Assembly: GCF_003014675.1 (NCBI RefSeq)
Contig: NZ_PYAU01000001.1
Span: forward strand, 558,001 to 622,000
Reading direction: 5' to 3'
Length of the DNA: 64,000 nucleotides
Origin: Labedella gwakjiensis
GTDB taxonomy: Bacteria; Actinomycetota; Actinomycetes; Actinomycetales; Microbacteriaceae
The translations under genes and the position numbers were made by a program. Shown here one piece after another: positions 42,430 to 51,846 of this stretch (within the stretch, counting starts at the first letter, position 1; every line of letters starts with the position of its first letter). The notes under the pieces were generated by a model. That model worked only from the letters and a program-made list of their open reading frames with translations, had not been told where the DNA came from and made no database searches.

Positions 42430-45020
42430 TACTCCCGTGGATCGTCGTCCGCCGCGTCCAGGACACCGCGCTCCAACGCGATGGCCAGGGCCTCGTCTCG
42501 CGTGGACGCACCCAACTTCCGGTAGGCGCCGGCCCGCTGCTTCCTCACGGTGTTGATGGAGACCCCCAGGAACGACGCGATCTCGGCATTCGATCGCCCG
42601 GCTGCGACCGCGATCATGACCTGCCGTTCGCGGGTGGTGAGCGACGGGCGTGACGGAACGTCCGGAACGAGGAGGGGCATGGCGGCGAGCTCGCCGACGA
42701 GCGTCGAGTCCGGCCCGAGAGTCTCGACGGCGATGCGCTCGATCCCCTCGCGATCACGAGCCGGAATCAGCGCCCACGGTGTGCGGAGCCCTGAGGATGC
42801 GAGGATATCCAGCACGATCGACACATCTCGGGCCGCGCCGATCCGGTAGCCCTGTCGATTCGCGGCCGCCGCCCGGAGCAGGCGGAAGGACGCCTCCAGT
42901 CGCGGACTCGGATCATGAGTTCTGAGGCCCTCGCCCACTGCGGCGATGGCGGCATCAGGCTCGTCGGAGGCGAGCATGAGCAGCACCGACGCCACCGAGG
43001 CGCGCTGACGTCCGCCGGTCTGGCGGAGCGCCGCGCGAGCGAGCGCCCGCTCACCGTTGGCGAGATGGGCGAGCGCGAGGGCCTCGACCACGATGTGGCG
43101 CGCGCGACCGGACACGGGCGCCGCCGAACGATCCTCGAGAGCCGCGGAGAGCACCCGGACGGCATCGCCCGCCTGTCGATCGGCGACCAGCAGATACGCG
43201 CGGACCACGACGGCGACGGGCCAGAACTCGGTCGTCGCCGTGCGTCGGCCGAGACCGTCGAGGAGCGCGACGGCCGTCGTGTTGTCGAGGGGCTCCGCCG
43301 CGATGAGCGCATCGGCCACCTCCCCGGGGACACGAAAGAACTCGGCGGGCCAGCGATCGAGAGCGTGAGCTGCCTTGGAGTGGTCACGGGCGGACACGAT
43401 GTCGCCCCATACGGCCTCGATGTAGGTCGACTTGGCCCAGGCATGCTGTCGCGCCCTCTCCGGCGCACCATCGGTCGTCGCGGTGCGCACGGCGAGGGTT
43501 CGCGCTCCCGCGAGGTCGCCGCTCCAGAACAGGGCGAGCGCGGATTGTCCGAGCACCAACGATCGGAGCAAGCCGAGATTCTCCGCGTCGTGCGGTGACG
43601 CCGCATCGAGCGACTCGACGGCGCTGCGGGCTGTCGACGCGGCCCGATCGCTCCGGCCCAGGAGTCGCAGGGCGACGGAACGGACGGCGAGAAGCACTGC
43701 TCGATCGGCGGGACGCTTCGCACCTCCGCCGGCACCGGCGAGCCGGTCGGCCTTCGCGAAGAGCGCGAGCATAGCCAGACGGCCTCGCGGACGCTGGGCG
43801 TGAAGGACCGCGAGAAACAGGACGACGAGAGGGTCCTTCGACAACTCGGACATCGGAATGGCCGAGAGCTGAGCCAGGAGGGCGTCGGTATGGTCGGTGA
43901 TCAGCTCGACGAGCGAGCCTGAGCCGAGCACCACGGCAGCCCGGAAGTCCCGCCCATCGATCGCCAAGGTGATCGCGTCGAATACCTCCCCTCTCGAGCC
44001 TCGGATCGTCGCTGCGAGCCGGAGCGCCGCCGAGTGGACAAGGTTTCCTCGGAGCGGAGCCGCGAGGGCGCGAGCCACGGCCGGTGAGAAGACGAAGCGC
44101 GGGCCAGGCCGAGCCGCGAGTGCGTCCGACGCGTCGGCCTCCGTCCGCCAGTGGCCCAGGCTCGCCTGCACGGCCGCGTCGAGTGCCGCCCGGACCACGT
44201 CGGCCGGCGCACCGGTGACCTCGCATGCCTCATCGACCGATGCGTGCTCGAGCAGCGCGATCCGACGCAGCATCGGCAGGTCGGAGACCAGGACGCCTCC
44301 GAGCGGAGCGACGAGGAGGCGTTCGACGTTCTCAGCGACGAGGCGCGCGATGGCGCCGGGTGGAACGGCGCCTCCGACCGACCACCGCATGAGGTCTCTC
44401 GCCACCGCCGAGACCACGGGGGGATAGCCGGACGCTTCGCGATGAATCGTTCGAGCGACGCCCTCGGGATAGGTGCGATGCGCAGCCTTGCGGAGGATCT
44501 CGACGGTCTCCTCCTCCGAGAAGACCAGATCCTCGCCACCTACGGTGGGGGTATGCGGCGGGAGCGAGACCGCCTGTCGAGAGATCACGACGATACGGAT
44601 TCCGGTGGACAGATCGGACACTGCTCCGAGGTCGGCGACAGCCTGGTCCTCGAGATGGTCGATCCCATCGACGACGAGGACGAACGGACGGGTCACGGAC
44701 AGCGCCCACCGGACGACCGAGCGCCGCACGTCCGACCCGTCGACCGCCGGTCCCGCGATCGGTGCGTCGGCTGTCGTGGTCGCGTCCTCGGCGAGCCCGA
44801 AGACATGGTCCCAGAACGCGGTCCTCTGACTCAGTTCCTCCCGGACGGACACCCACACGCCTTCGGATTCGACGCCGCGGGCCCACCCCGCAACGGCGGT
44901 GGTCTTCCCGAGACCCTTCTCCGCCACGATGGCGATGAGTGCGACGCCGTCGTCGAGCGCGCGGTTGACGCCTTCGCGTGTCACTTCCATGACCACCGGG
45001 CGAGGGGTCGCGTAGAGCAT
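42429..45020 (-). CDS. Large LuxR-family regulator with ATPase domain (MalT/LAL-like)
   Basis: An 863-residue STAND-type regulator. Residues 29-44 hold Walker A (AIVAEKGLGKTTAVAG) and LVVDGIDHLED is Walker B, followed by a winged-helix and a long helical-repeat (TPR-like) middle. The C-terminal LuxR helix-turn-helix is LTTRERQVMIAVAAGRSNAEIASFLGVSINTVRKQRAGAYRKLGAS. It resembles MalT and the large ATP-binding LuxR regulators of antibiotic clusters. A second copy of this architecture lies at 56120-58804. It is flanked by the polyamine genes and a potassium permease, with no obvious target except possibly the nearby surface proteins. Confidence 0.9.
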   Translation of the reverse strand: MLYATPRPVVMEVTREGVNRALDDGVALIAIVAEKGLGKTTAVAGWARGVESEGVWVSVREELSQRTAFWDHVFGLAEDATTTADAPIAGPAVDGSDVRRSVVRWALSVTRPFVLVVDGIDHLEDQAVADLGAVSDLSTGIRIVVISRQAVSLPPHTPTVGGEDLVFSEEETVEILRKAAHRTYPEGVARTIHREASGYPPVVSAVARDLMRWSVGGAVPPGAIARLVAENVERLLVAPLGGVLVSDLPMLRRIALLEHASVDEACEVTGAPADVVRAALDAAVQASLGHWRTEADASDALAARPGPRFVFSPAVARALAAPLRGNLVHSAALRLAATIRGSRGEVFDAITLAIDGRDFRAAVVLGSGSLVELITDHTDALLAQLSAIPMSELSKDPLVVLFLAVLHAQRPRGRLAMLALFAKADRLAGAGGGAKRPADRAVLLAVRSVALRLLGRSDRAASTARSAVESLDAASPHDAENLGLLRSLVLGQSALALFWSGDLAGARTLAVRTATTDGAPERARQHAWAKSTYIEAVWGDIVSARDHSKAAHALDRWPAEFFRVPGEVADALIAAEPLDNTTAVALLDGLGRRTATTEFWPVAVVVRAYLLVADRQAGDAVRVLSAALEDRSAAPVSGRARHIVVEALALAHLANGERALARAALRQTGGRQRASVASVLLMLASDEPDAAIAAVGEGLRTHDPSPRLEASFRLLRAAAANRQGYRIGAARDVSIVLDILASSGLRTPWALIPARDREGIERIAVETLGPDSTLVGELAAMPLLVPDVPSRPSLTTRERQVMIAVAAGRSNAEIASFLGVSINTVRKQRAGAYRKLGASTRDEALAIALERGVLDAADDDPRE

Positions 45021-45306
45021 CGTGATCGGGCGCGGCGTCAGACGAAATCGACAGCCGGTCGGCGTTCGACGCGCCGAGGCGGGGGATGGAGTCGTATTCG
45101 TTCGAGCTGGATGGGCGAGGGCTCGACAAGCATGAGGTACCGATCGGAATTCGTCGGGGTCCGGGACAAGGATGCGGTGAGAACGATCCTATAGCCGTTC
45201 GAACCGCGGCCATCGTGTGCATCGAGAACATCACCGCTGTACAGGTGACGATATTTCGTCGTCGCGGGGTGGCCGATGGGCGAGACCCGGAGTAGAGTCG
45301 CCGCTC

Positions 45307-47340
45307 GTGACAACAGAAGGTCGCGCGCTCGACGCCGACAACCGCAGCCCCAAGCGCTGGATCATCGGCGACCCGCTCCCGTCCGAGAAACTCGACGGCC
45401 AGCTCCTGCCCAAGAAGCTCGCGTTGCCGATCTTCGCCTCCGACGCACTGTCCTCCGTGGCCTACGCGCCGCAGGAGCTGCTCATGATCCTGCTGCTCGG
45501 CGGGCTGGCGTTCCTGTCCTTCGCGCCCTGGATCGCGGCGGCCGTCGTGGTCCTCCTCGTCGTCGTCGTACTGAGCTATCGACAACTGATCAAGGCCTAC
45601 CCGTCGGGCGGCGGCGACTACGAGGTGGCGCACAAGAATCTGGGAGAGAAGGCCGGCGTCGTCGTCGCGTCCGCTCTGCTCGTCGACTACGTGCTCACGG
45701 TCGCCGTGTCCGTCGCATCGGGTGTCGACAACATCATCTCGGCGCTCCCCGTCCTCAACCCGCTCCGCGTCGAGCTCGCCGTGTTCTTCGTGCTCCTGCT
45801 CATGGCCGTGAACCTCCGGGGCGTCCGAGAGTCGTCGCGCGCCTTCGCCATTCCCACCTACCTCTTCATCGGCAGCGTTCTCGTGATGATCGTGACAGGG
45901 CTCGGCCGCGCCCTGCTCGGGGATGCTCCTGTGGCCTCGAGCGCCGGCTACATCGTCGAGGGCGACGACCTCAGCCGAGCCGCATTCATCCTGCTGCTGC
46001 TCCGCGCGTTCTCGAGCGGCTGCAGCGCACTCACCGGAGTCGAGGCTGTAGCGAACGGTGTGCCGGCGTTCCGCCAGCCGAAGGTCCAGAACGCTCAGAA
46101 GACGCTCGTCATGATGGGAGCCGCGGCCATCACGATGTTCGCCGGTCTCACCGCACTCGCTCTCATCGCGGGTGTGCACTACGCGGAGAACGCGTGCGAC
46201 CTCGTCGGGTTCGCCAATTGCGAGACCGCGCCGCAGCCGAGCCTCATGGCGCAGGTCGCCGCGGCGACCTTCGGCATGGGGAGCATCCCGTTCTTCATCA
46301 TCCAGGCCGCGACCGCCTGCGTCCTGCTGCTCGCCGCCAACACCGCGTTCAACGGTTTCCCGCTGCTCGGATCGGTGCTTGCACGAGACAGCTACGCACC
46401 GAAATCCCTCAACACGCGCGGCGACCGTCTGGTCTACTCGAACGGGATGATCGTGCTCGGGCTCGCGGCGAGCGTGATCCTCGTGATCTACCAGGCGAGC
46501 CTCACGCAGCTCATCCAGCTCTACATCATCGGCGTGTTCGTGTCGTTCACACTGGGACAGCTCGGCATGGTGAAGCACTGGCGTCGACTGCTCCGCGAGG
46601 GGACTCCGAACGCGAGCGCCGTCCGTGTGAGCCTCGCTATCAACACGGCAGGCGCCGCGCTCACGGCGAGCGTGCTCATCGTCGTGACCATCACGAAGTT
46701 CACGCACGGCGCCTGGCTCGTCTTCGTGCTCATGCCGATCCTCTTCACCCTCATGATCGGTGTGAACCGCTACTACCGCGACGTCGAGCACGAGATCCGG
46801 GTCGATGATTGCCCGCGATTCGGGGCCGAGGGCGACCACGCGATCATCCTCGTCGGCAAGCTCCAGAAGCCCGTCCTCAAGGCGATCGATTACGCCATCG
46901 CCGCGAAGCACGCCTCGATCGCCGCGCTCCATGTCTCGGTCGACGAGGAGTCGACGAACAAGCTCGTCGAGCAGTGGGCCGAGTTCAAGATCGACGTGCC
47001 CCTGGTGATCGTGGAGTCGCCGTACCGTGCGTACGCGCACCCCGTGATCGCGTACATCGAGAAGCACCGGGAGAAGCACGGGCCCGAGGTCGTCACCGTG
47101 TACCTCCCGCAGTACATCGTCGGGCACTGGTGGGAGTCGTTCCTGCACAACCGGCGCGCCAAGCGCATCAGCCAGCAGCTCATGCTCGTGCACGGGGTCA
47201 CGATCGCCCTCGTGCCCTGGTTGCTGGACTCCTCCGAGCTCATCTACGGACGACGGTCGCGGCCGCTCCCGGGAGACGAACGCCGCGGCGAGTACCGCGC
47301 GGCCGAGCAATCGGATCGTCTCCGGAAGCCGTCGGCCTGA
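45307..47340 (+). CDS. APC-superfamily permease, KimA-like potassium transporter
   Basis: A 677-residue permease. It has about 12 membrane helices starting with KLALPIFASDALSSVAYAPQELLMILLLGG and AYPSGGGDYEVAHKNLGE, and a cytoplasmic C-terminal domain of about 170 residues (GEGDHAIILVGKLQKPV-like, KAIDYAIAAKHASIAALHVSVDEE), a USP-like fold. This layout is that of KimA (YdaO), a proton-coupled potassium importer regulated by c-di-AMP in Firmicutes. I start at the GTG at 45307 because the upstream codons do not match. TAGAGT (45293-45298) lies 8 nt before it. I looked for a c-di-AMP riboswitch in the 286-bp gap to the LuxR gene and could not see one. Confidence 0.87.
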   Translation: MTTEGRALDADNRSPKRWIIGDPLPSEKLDGQLLPKKLALPIFASDALSSVAYAPQELLMILLLGGLAFLSFAPWIAAAVVVLLVVVVLSYRQLIKAYPSGGGDYEVAHKNLGEKAGVVVASALLVDYVLTVAVSVASGVDNIISALPVLNPLRVELAVFFVLLLMAVNLRGVRESSRAFAIPTYLFIGSVLVMIVTGLGRALLGDAPVASSAGYIVEGDDLSRAAFILLLLRAFSSGCSALTGVEAVANGVPAFRQPKVQNAQKTLVMMGAAAITMFAGLTALALIAGVHYAENACDLVGFANCETAPQPSLMAQVAAATFGMGSIPFFIIQAATACVLLLAANTAFNGFPLLGSVLARDSYAPKSLNTRGDRLVYSNGMIVLGLAASVILVIYQASLTQLIQLYIIGVFVSFTLGQLGMVKHWRRLLREGTPNASAVRVSLAINTAGAALTASVLIVVTITKFTHGAWLVFVLMPILFTLMIGVNRYYRDVEHEIRVDDCPRFGAEGDHAIILVGKLQKPVLKAIDYAIAAKHASIAALHVSVDEESTNKLVEQWAEFKIDVPLVIVESPYRAYAHPVIAYIEKHREKHGPEVVTVYLPQYIVGHWWESFLHNRRAKRISQQLMLVHGVTIALVPWLLDSSELIYGRRSRPLPGDERRGEYRAAEQSDRLRKPSA

Positions 47341-47355
47341 CAGCAGGCGGCCGCT

Positions 47356-47393
47356 CGATGCGGGGCGGAGGTTTGGGCCCCCGCCCCGCATCG
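47356..47393 (+). terminator. Hairpin terminator
   Basis: A perfect 13-bp stem (cgatgcggggcgg / ccgccccgcatcg) begins 16 nt after the permease stop codon. Confidence 0.85.
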
Positions 47394-47737
47394 GGCGCGT
47401 GCCCGACCCGGCGTCGGAAGACGAGGACGGGTCGAGCGATGACCGACCGCCGGAGGAGTTCAGGGTTCCTCCGGCGGACCGGTCCAGCCTCACGACCCCG
47501 CTGACGCGGGAGTGTGGGCCGATCCCCCAGCGCCGTCGGGATCGCGACCTCGGACGCTGGGAGAAGATGAGGGTGACGACGCGGCCTCTCAGCGGCGTCC
47601 TTTCAAGCTTGGGTCAGTGGAGCACGGTAGCCGCACTCGGCGGCTGGATCTGGTCCGCGACGTGGTCCCCCTCCTTCGGAGGACACGTCCCGTGCCGCCC
47701 CCGTCTGCGACGAAGCTGCGCGGGAGATCGAGTCGGA
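47394..47737. other. Intergenic region without a supported gene
   Basis: No open frame here has natural protein composition. One clear hairpin is present, ccgccggagga (47447-47457) with its complement (47467-47477). The region may be debris from the same event that left the surface-protein remnant at 47738. Confidence 0.4.
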
Positions 47738-47899
47738 CTAACGGAGGGCGACGACACGGTAGTCCTCGAAGGCCACGGTGGATGCGGCACCGATGCCCGA
47801 CACGTAGAGCCTCAGTCCGACAGAACCAAGCGCCTGGAGCGCTGGCACCATGCCACCGAGCGTGACAGGTCCTCTCGTCATAGGTCGACAAGTCCACAC
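47738..47899 (-). pseudogene. Decayed C-terminal fragment of a propeller/LamG surface protein
   Basis: Read on the minus strand in the frame ending at the TAG at 47738-47740, this stretch gives VWT...MTRGPVTLGGMVPALQALG then SVGLRLYVSGIGAASTVAFED YRVVALR. It aligns with the last 55 residues of the protein at 48039-51395 (KVWTTGAEPAAWTRSVTDTT, AVLQAAGSVGLGLYVSAS, STVSFDDYLVKKVTP), with about half the residues identical in the final 35. No start codon or upstream domain is found. It is 140 bp beyond the end of the intact gene, on the same strand. Confidence 0.7.
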
Positions 47900-47976
47900 C
47901 CCCGGAACGTGCTCACTCCGCGAGGGGGGGTGACACCCCGCTGGTCCACTCCTACGCGATCGCTCGACCCCTCACG

Positions 47977-48024
47977 ACGGGCGGGTGTGTTCGAGAGCCC
48001 AAGCTCCCGAGCACGCCCGCCCGT
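47977..48024 (-). terminator. Hairpin terminator of the large surface protein gene
   Basis: A 22-bp stem with three or fewer mispairs (acgggcgggtgtgttcgaga / tctcgg-like right arm ending cgcccgcccgt) and a 4-nt loop ccaa directly follows the stop codon at 48039. Confidence 0.8.
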
Positions 48025-48038
48025 ATCTCATCGTGGTG

Positions 48039-51000
48039 CTACGGCGTGACCTTCTTGACGAGGTAGTCGTCGAACGACACCGTCGACCCGGCCGTCGCGG
48101 ACGCCGAGACATACAGCCCGAGCCCCACGGATCCCGCCGCCTGCAACACAGCGGTCGTATCCGTCACCGACCGGGTCCATGCCGCCGGCTCCGCACCCGT
48201 CGTCCAGACCTTCGCCTGCACCGTCGTCGTGCCCGTACCCGTCACCTGCAGACGAACATGGACCGGCTCCCCCGCCACGTACGCAACATCCTTCAGGTTC
48301 AACACCGACAGGGACTTCCCGGACCGCTGCACCTGCAACTGCAACACCCCGTTCGACTGCACCCACACCCGAGCCGCATACGAATCCACACCGACCTGAC
48401 GACCCACCACCGTGACCGCCTGACCACCACCCGTCGCCGCATTATCAAGACGGAACGTGAGGGTCGTGTCACTCGAGTCGGACGACGCCCCCGGAAGCGC
48501 GACAGCGCCCGTCTGACCCTTCACACTCGTGAGCTTCCCGACACCGTCACCGACAGACGACGTCGACCCCTTCGCCGCGGCCCACGCACCACCGGTCGTC
48601 GCCGAACCCCACCCCGACGCCGCCGAACGCTCGAACGCATCCTGCGCCACCACACCAGCCGGCTCGGGTTCCGGCTCCGGCTCCGGTTCTGGTTCCGGTT
48701 CCGGTTCCGGCGTCGCGGCGACAGTCACGGACTTCGACGCTGTCGCCTTTCCGCCCTTGTCATCCGTCACCGTCAGAGCGACCGTGTACGTGCCGGCCTT
48801 CGCGAACGTGTGCGACGCCGTCACACCCGTACCCGTCGACCCATCACCGAAGTCCCACGCATACGACGCGACCTTCCCGTCAGCATCCGACGAACCCGAA
48901 CCGTCCACCGACACGGCGAGGTCCGTCGCATTCGACGTGAACGACGCCACCGGATTCGCGTTCGGCGCCGCAGCAACGCCCGCCGCGTAGTGCGCGCTCA
49001 CCGTCGCCGGGTCGAGGACCCGCGCATACGTCGCCACGTTGTCGATCGCACCCTGGAAGAAGATGTTCGCCGGTGCACTCGGCCTACCATTCAACCGCTG
49101 AGCACCGATCGTCCAGTAGGCCTTCGCACCGCCGTAGGCGTGGGCCTTCACCGCGTCGGTCCGAGAACCGACGAGGACTCCGTCGATGTACAACGACAGG
49201 CCAGTCGGGCCGAGAGTGTTGACGACATGGTGCCACTGTCCGTCGTTGTATGACTTCTTCGACGAAACTGCCTTGACCTTGCCGTCGAAATTGGCCGACA
49301 GGACCCGACCAGCGGTGTCCATGTACAGGTGTCGGTCATTTCCCCCGGTGGTGATGCTCCTCGCTGTGGCCATCGACATGAGCACCCCGCCCTTCTTCGA
49401 CGTGGTCTTGAACCACAACTCGGACGAGTACACCTGCGGAGGAGTGATCGCAGCCGTCGTCGCAGCCCACTGTTTCCCGCTGAGCTGGTACGCACGCCCT
49501 CGGGGATCCGTCTCGGCACCGTCACCGCGCGCCTGGATGACACGAGCATTGTTCGTGCCGACCCAGTCGTTCGCCGTCCCGCCCGACGGCTCGTTCATCG
49601 GAAGGTACATGTTCGGCTGATCCTGGAGGACGGTCTTGTCGTAGGACGTCCAGTTCGCGGCCGCGGTGCCCGTCGCCTTGAAACTCACCGGAGTACTGAC
49701 GGTGGCGTTTCCGAACGGATCGACGGTGCGTATCTGATACGTATAGGTCCTGCCTGCGACGAGTGGCCCGTCGTTCCCTCGAAGAGTGGTTCGTTGCCAG
49801 AATCTCGACGTACGCGTCGTGGTGAACACCGGGTTCGTCGTGTCGCCGTCGCGGATCACCTGGTAGGTGAGGTCGGCGTTGTCCCAGTCGTAGTTCGTCC
49901 GCCACGACAACTTCACATAGTTGCCAGCGAAGTTCGTGACGGTGGGTTTCATGTCGTTGTCGGCAAGGTACGGTCCGACCTTGTTCGGTGCCTTGTCGGA
50001 GGTCGCGAAACGGGTGAGGCCTTGCTGCCCCTTGTCGTTGACGTGCGAGAACTCACCACCGTAGAGCACGTACCCCTGGGAGGCTGTGACATCCCACGGC
50101 CCCTGACCGGTGGTCTTGCCCGTGTTGAACGCCGGGAACCAGTCGAGCACGGTGGGAGCCGGCTGGCCGGCGTAATTCTTGTAGCCGCCGTCCTCCTTGC
50201 GCGTCTTCTGCGTGGTCGCTGTGGTCAGCGCGAGCGCGCGGTACCACTTCTTCGGTGCGAGGTAGTCGCCGAACGAGTTCGCATTGCCGCAATCGTGGGC
50301 ATGGCTCGCCGTGTAGACGACGTCGCCCACAGCGACGGCCGAGTAGGTATCGCCGTGGCAGTCGGCCAGCCATCCCAAGGCTCCATCCGCCCAGCTGGCT
50401 TTGAAAGTGCCCTCGAAGTTTCCGGGACCCATCGTGCCGTAGACGTTCTCGCCATCGGACGACAGCGAGTAGATGGAGAAGTCCGCAGCACCCAGAGGGC
50501 GCTGTGGAACGGTGTTGTTCATCTTCCAGGGCAGCACCTTCGTGCCAAGCTCCGTGTCGACGGCACCGATGAGGGCACCCGGGTTCGACGATCCGTTCAA
50601 CGAACGGAACGAACCGCCGAGGACGACCTTGTCGCCCGCAGTCGATATCACCATCGAGTTGATCCACCCATCGACCATCTTCGGTGCCCACGGCAGCACG
50701 GTTCCGTCGGATGCGGAGAACGCCGCAGCCTTCGTGCGCGCGTACTTCGTGGCAGAGGCGCCCGACCGCTGGGCGACGGTGCCGAGTGTGCCGCCGACGT
50801 ACACGGCGGTGTCGGTGACCTGGACCGCAGACAGCGACGAATTCACGTAGGGCTTGAACGACGCGACGAGCCCTCCTGACGGGAGATCGAAGGCGGCGAC
50901 GCGATACCGCGCCTCTCCATTTACCTTCGTGAAGTAGCCGGCCGCGTAGAGTCGCTTGCCATCCGGCGACACGGCCAGGGACCGCACCTGAGAATCGAAC

Positions 51001-51395
51001 GTGGGCGCGTACGGCAGCAGCTCGCCGGACTTCAGGTCGTACGCGAGGAAGTTCGCCCGCGGCGACTCGTTCACACCAGCCTTCGCACCATACGGACGCG
51101 CCGACGTGAACCGCCCGGCGACATACACGGTGTCACCCACGACGACCTGATCCCACACGACGCCATCGATCTGCGGCGTCGGCAGCGCATCGGCCGACAC
51201 GGTCTTCGGACTCGTCACCGCAGCAGGATCAGCGGGAGCCGTATCCGCCGACGCGGACGAAGCGCCCGGCACGAGCATGCCGAACGTGACGACAGCCGCG
51301 ACAGCGGCTCCGGAAAAGGTCAACCACCGGGACCGGCGCCCCCGCGCCGATACACCCCCGGATGGCACGAGCATCGTGCGCATGGAAATCTTCAT
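48039..51395 (-). CDS. Large secreted beta-propeller / LamG / PKD surface protein
   Basis: An 1118-residue secreted protein, paralogue of the one at 34437. A signal peptide (RRSRWLTFSGAAVAAVVTFGMLVPGASSASA) is followed by a propeller (VWDQVVVGDTVYVAGRF, VRSLAVSPDGKRLYAAGYF), a fibronectin-like module (KLSWRTNYDWDNADLTYQVIRDG), a LamG domain (SSELWFKTTSKKGG, DGQWHHVVNTLGPTGLSLYIDG), and a PKD domain (VDGSGSSDADGKVASYAWDFGDGSTG) near 830-905. A Glu-Pro linker (about nine EP pairs) leads to a C-terminal beta-rich domain of about 190 residues ending SVSFDDYLVKKVTP-like. There is no LPxTG or membrane anchor. Extracellular carbohydrate or matrix binding is likely. An inverted-repeat operator lies about 46-68 bp upstream. 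Confidence 0.87.
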   Translation of the reverse strand: MKISMRTMLVPSGGVSARGRRSRWLTFSGAAVAAVVTFGMLVPGASSASADTAPADPAAVTSPKTVSADALPTPQIDGVVWDQVVVGDTVYVAGRFTSARPYGAKAGVNESPRANFLAYDLKSGELLPYAPTFDSQVRSLAVSPDGKRLYAAGYFTKVNGEARYRVAAFDLPSGGLVASFKPYVNSSLSAVQVTDTAVYVGGTLGTVAQRSGASATKYARTKAAAFSASDGTVLPWAPKMVDGWINSMVISTAGDKVVLGGSFRSLNGSSNPGALIGAVDTELGTKVLPWKMNNTVPQRPLGAADFSIYSLSSDGENVYGTMGPGNFEGTFKASWADGALGWLADCHGDTYSAVAVGDVVYTASHAHDCGNANSFGDYLAPKKWYRALALTTATTQKTRKEDGGYKNYAGQPAPTVLDWFPAFNTGKTTGQGPWDVTASQGYVLYGGEFSHVNDKGQQGLTRFATSDKAPNKVGPYLADNDMKPTVTNFAGNYVKLSWRTNYDWDNADLTYQVIRDGDTTNPVFTTTRTSRFWQRTTLRGNDGPLVAGRTYTYQIRTVDPFGNATVSTPVSFKATGTAAANWTSYDKTVLQDQPNMYLPMNEPSGGTANDWVGTNNARVIQARGDGAETDPRGRAYQLSGKQWAATTAAITPPQVYSSELWFKTTSKKGGVLMSMATARSITTGGNDRHLYMDTAGRVLSANFDGKVKAVSSKKSYNDGQWHHVVNTLGPTGLSLYIDGVLVGSRTDAVKAHAYGGAKAYWTIGAQRLNGRPSAPANIFFQGAIDNVATYARVLDPATVSAHYAAGVAAAPNANPVASFTSNATDLAVSVDGSGSSDADGKVASYAWDFGDGSTGTGVTASHTFAKAGTYTVALTVTDDKGGKATASKSVTVAATPEPEPEPEPEPEPEPEPAGVVAQDAFERSAASGWGSATTGGAWAAAKGSTSSVGDGVGKLTSVKGQTGAVALPGASSDSSDTTLTFRLDNAATGGGQAVTVVGRQVGVDSYAARVWVQSNGVLQLQVQRSGKSLSVLNLKDVAYVAGEPVHVRLQVTGTGTTTVQAKVWTTGAEPAAWTRSVTDTTAVLQAAGSVGLGLYVSASATAGSTVSFDDYLVKKVTP

Positions 51396-51440
51396 CTCTC
51401 TGCTCGCTGAAAACGGGTGCGAGCAGTTCCCCCCGGAACC

Positions 51441-51463
51441 GAACGTGAATCCCCCTCACGTTC
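51441..51463. promoter_or_regulatory. Inverted-repeat operator GAACGTGA-N7-TCACGTTC
   Basis: The 8-bp arms are perfectly complementary. The same left arm and spacing occur upstream of the paralogue at 34340. A further copy of the GAACGTGAGG half lies on the minus strand at 51675-51684. Confidence 0.6.
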
Positions 51464-51846
51464 GCTTCAGCGATTATGCCGGATGAGTGACGATCGTCGA
51501 AGAGTTTTCGTACCCCCTATTCGACAGGGGGGGTGACGGAGCGCGCGACCATCGCGGACGACGAGAGGGGCTGGCGCATTCGCTCACCCCTCTCGTTTCC
51601 CAGAAGTGCGCGACGCGCCTCACATCAGCCCACGGGAGACCGATCGTGTCCCGGCCAGCAGTCACATACCGCTTCCTCACGTTCAAGGTGAGGATGCCAG
51701 ACGGCCCCCCCTTGTCCGCAACACACGTACTCCCCCCTGTTGGCGGGGAAGAGGGAGGGAAGGCGGCGTCGGGGACGACGGTCACACGCACCGCGACGAC
51801 GGCTTGTGAGGCGCTGGCCACTCGTCCGCAATGACAGGGAGAGCTG
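51464..51846. other. Intergenic region upstream of the large surface protein
   Basis: I see no supported gene in about 380 bases. Present are a hairpin from acgagagggg with cccctctcgt (51560-51596), G-runs (ggggggg near 51527), and a third half-site GAACGTGAGG on the minus strand (51675-51684). It should hold the promoter of the surface protein gene. Confidence 0.4.

Noticed and set aside
45021-45306. Possible c-di-AMP (ydaO) riboswitch before the KimA-like permease
   Set aside because: I could not find the conserved core of that riboswitch, and the promoter-like TAGAGT lies 8 nt from the start, leaving no leader.
48660-48720. Glu-Pro repeats seen as a mobile or regulatory DNA repeat
   Set aside because: They are a coding linker in frame between the PKD and C-terminal domains; similar repeats occur in the RND insert by composition only.
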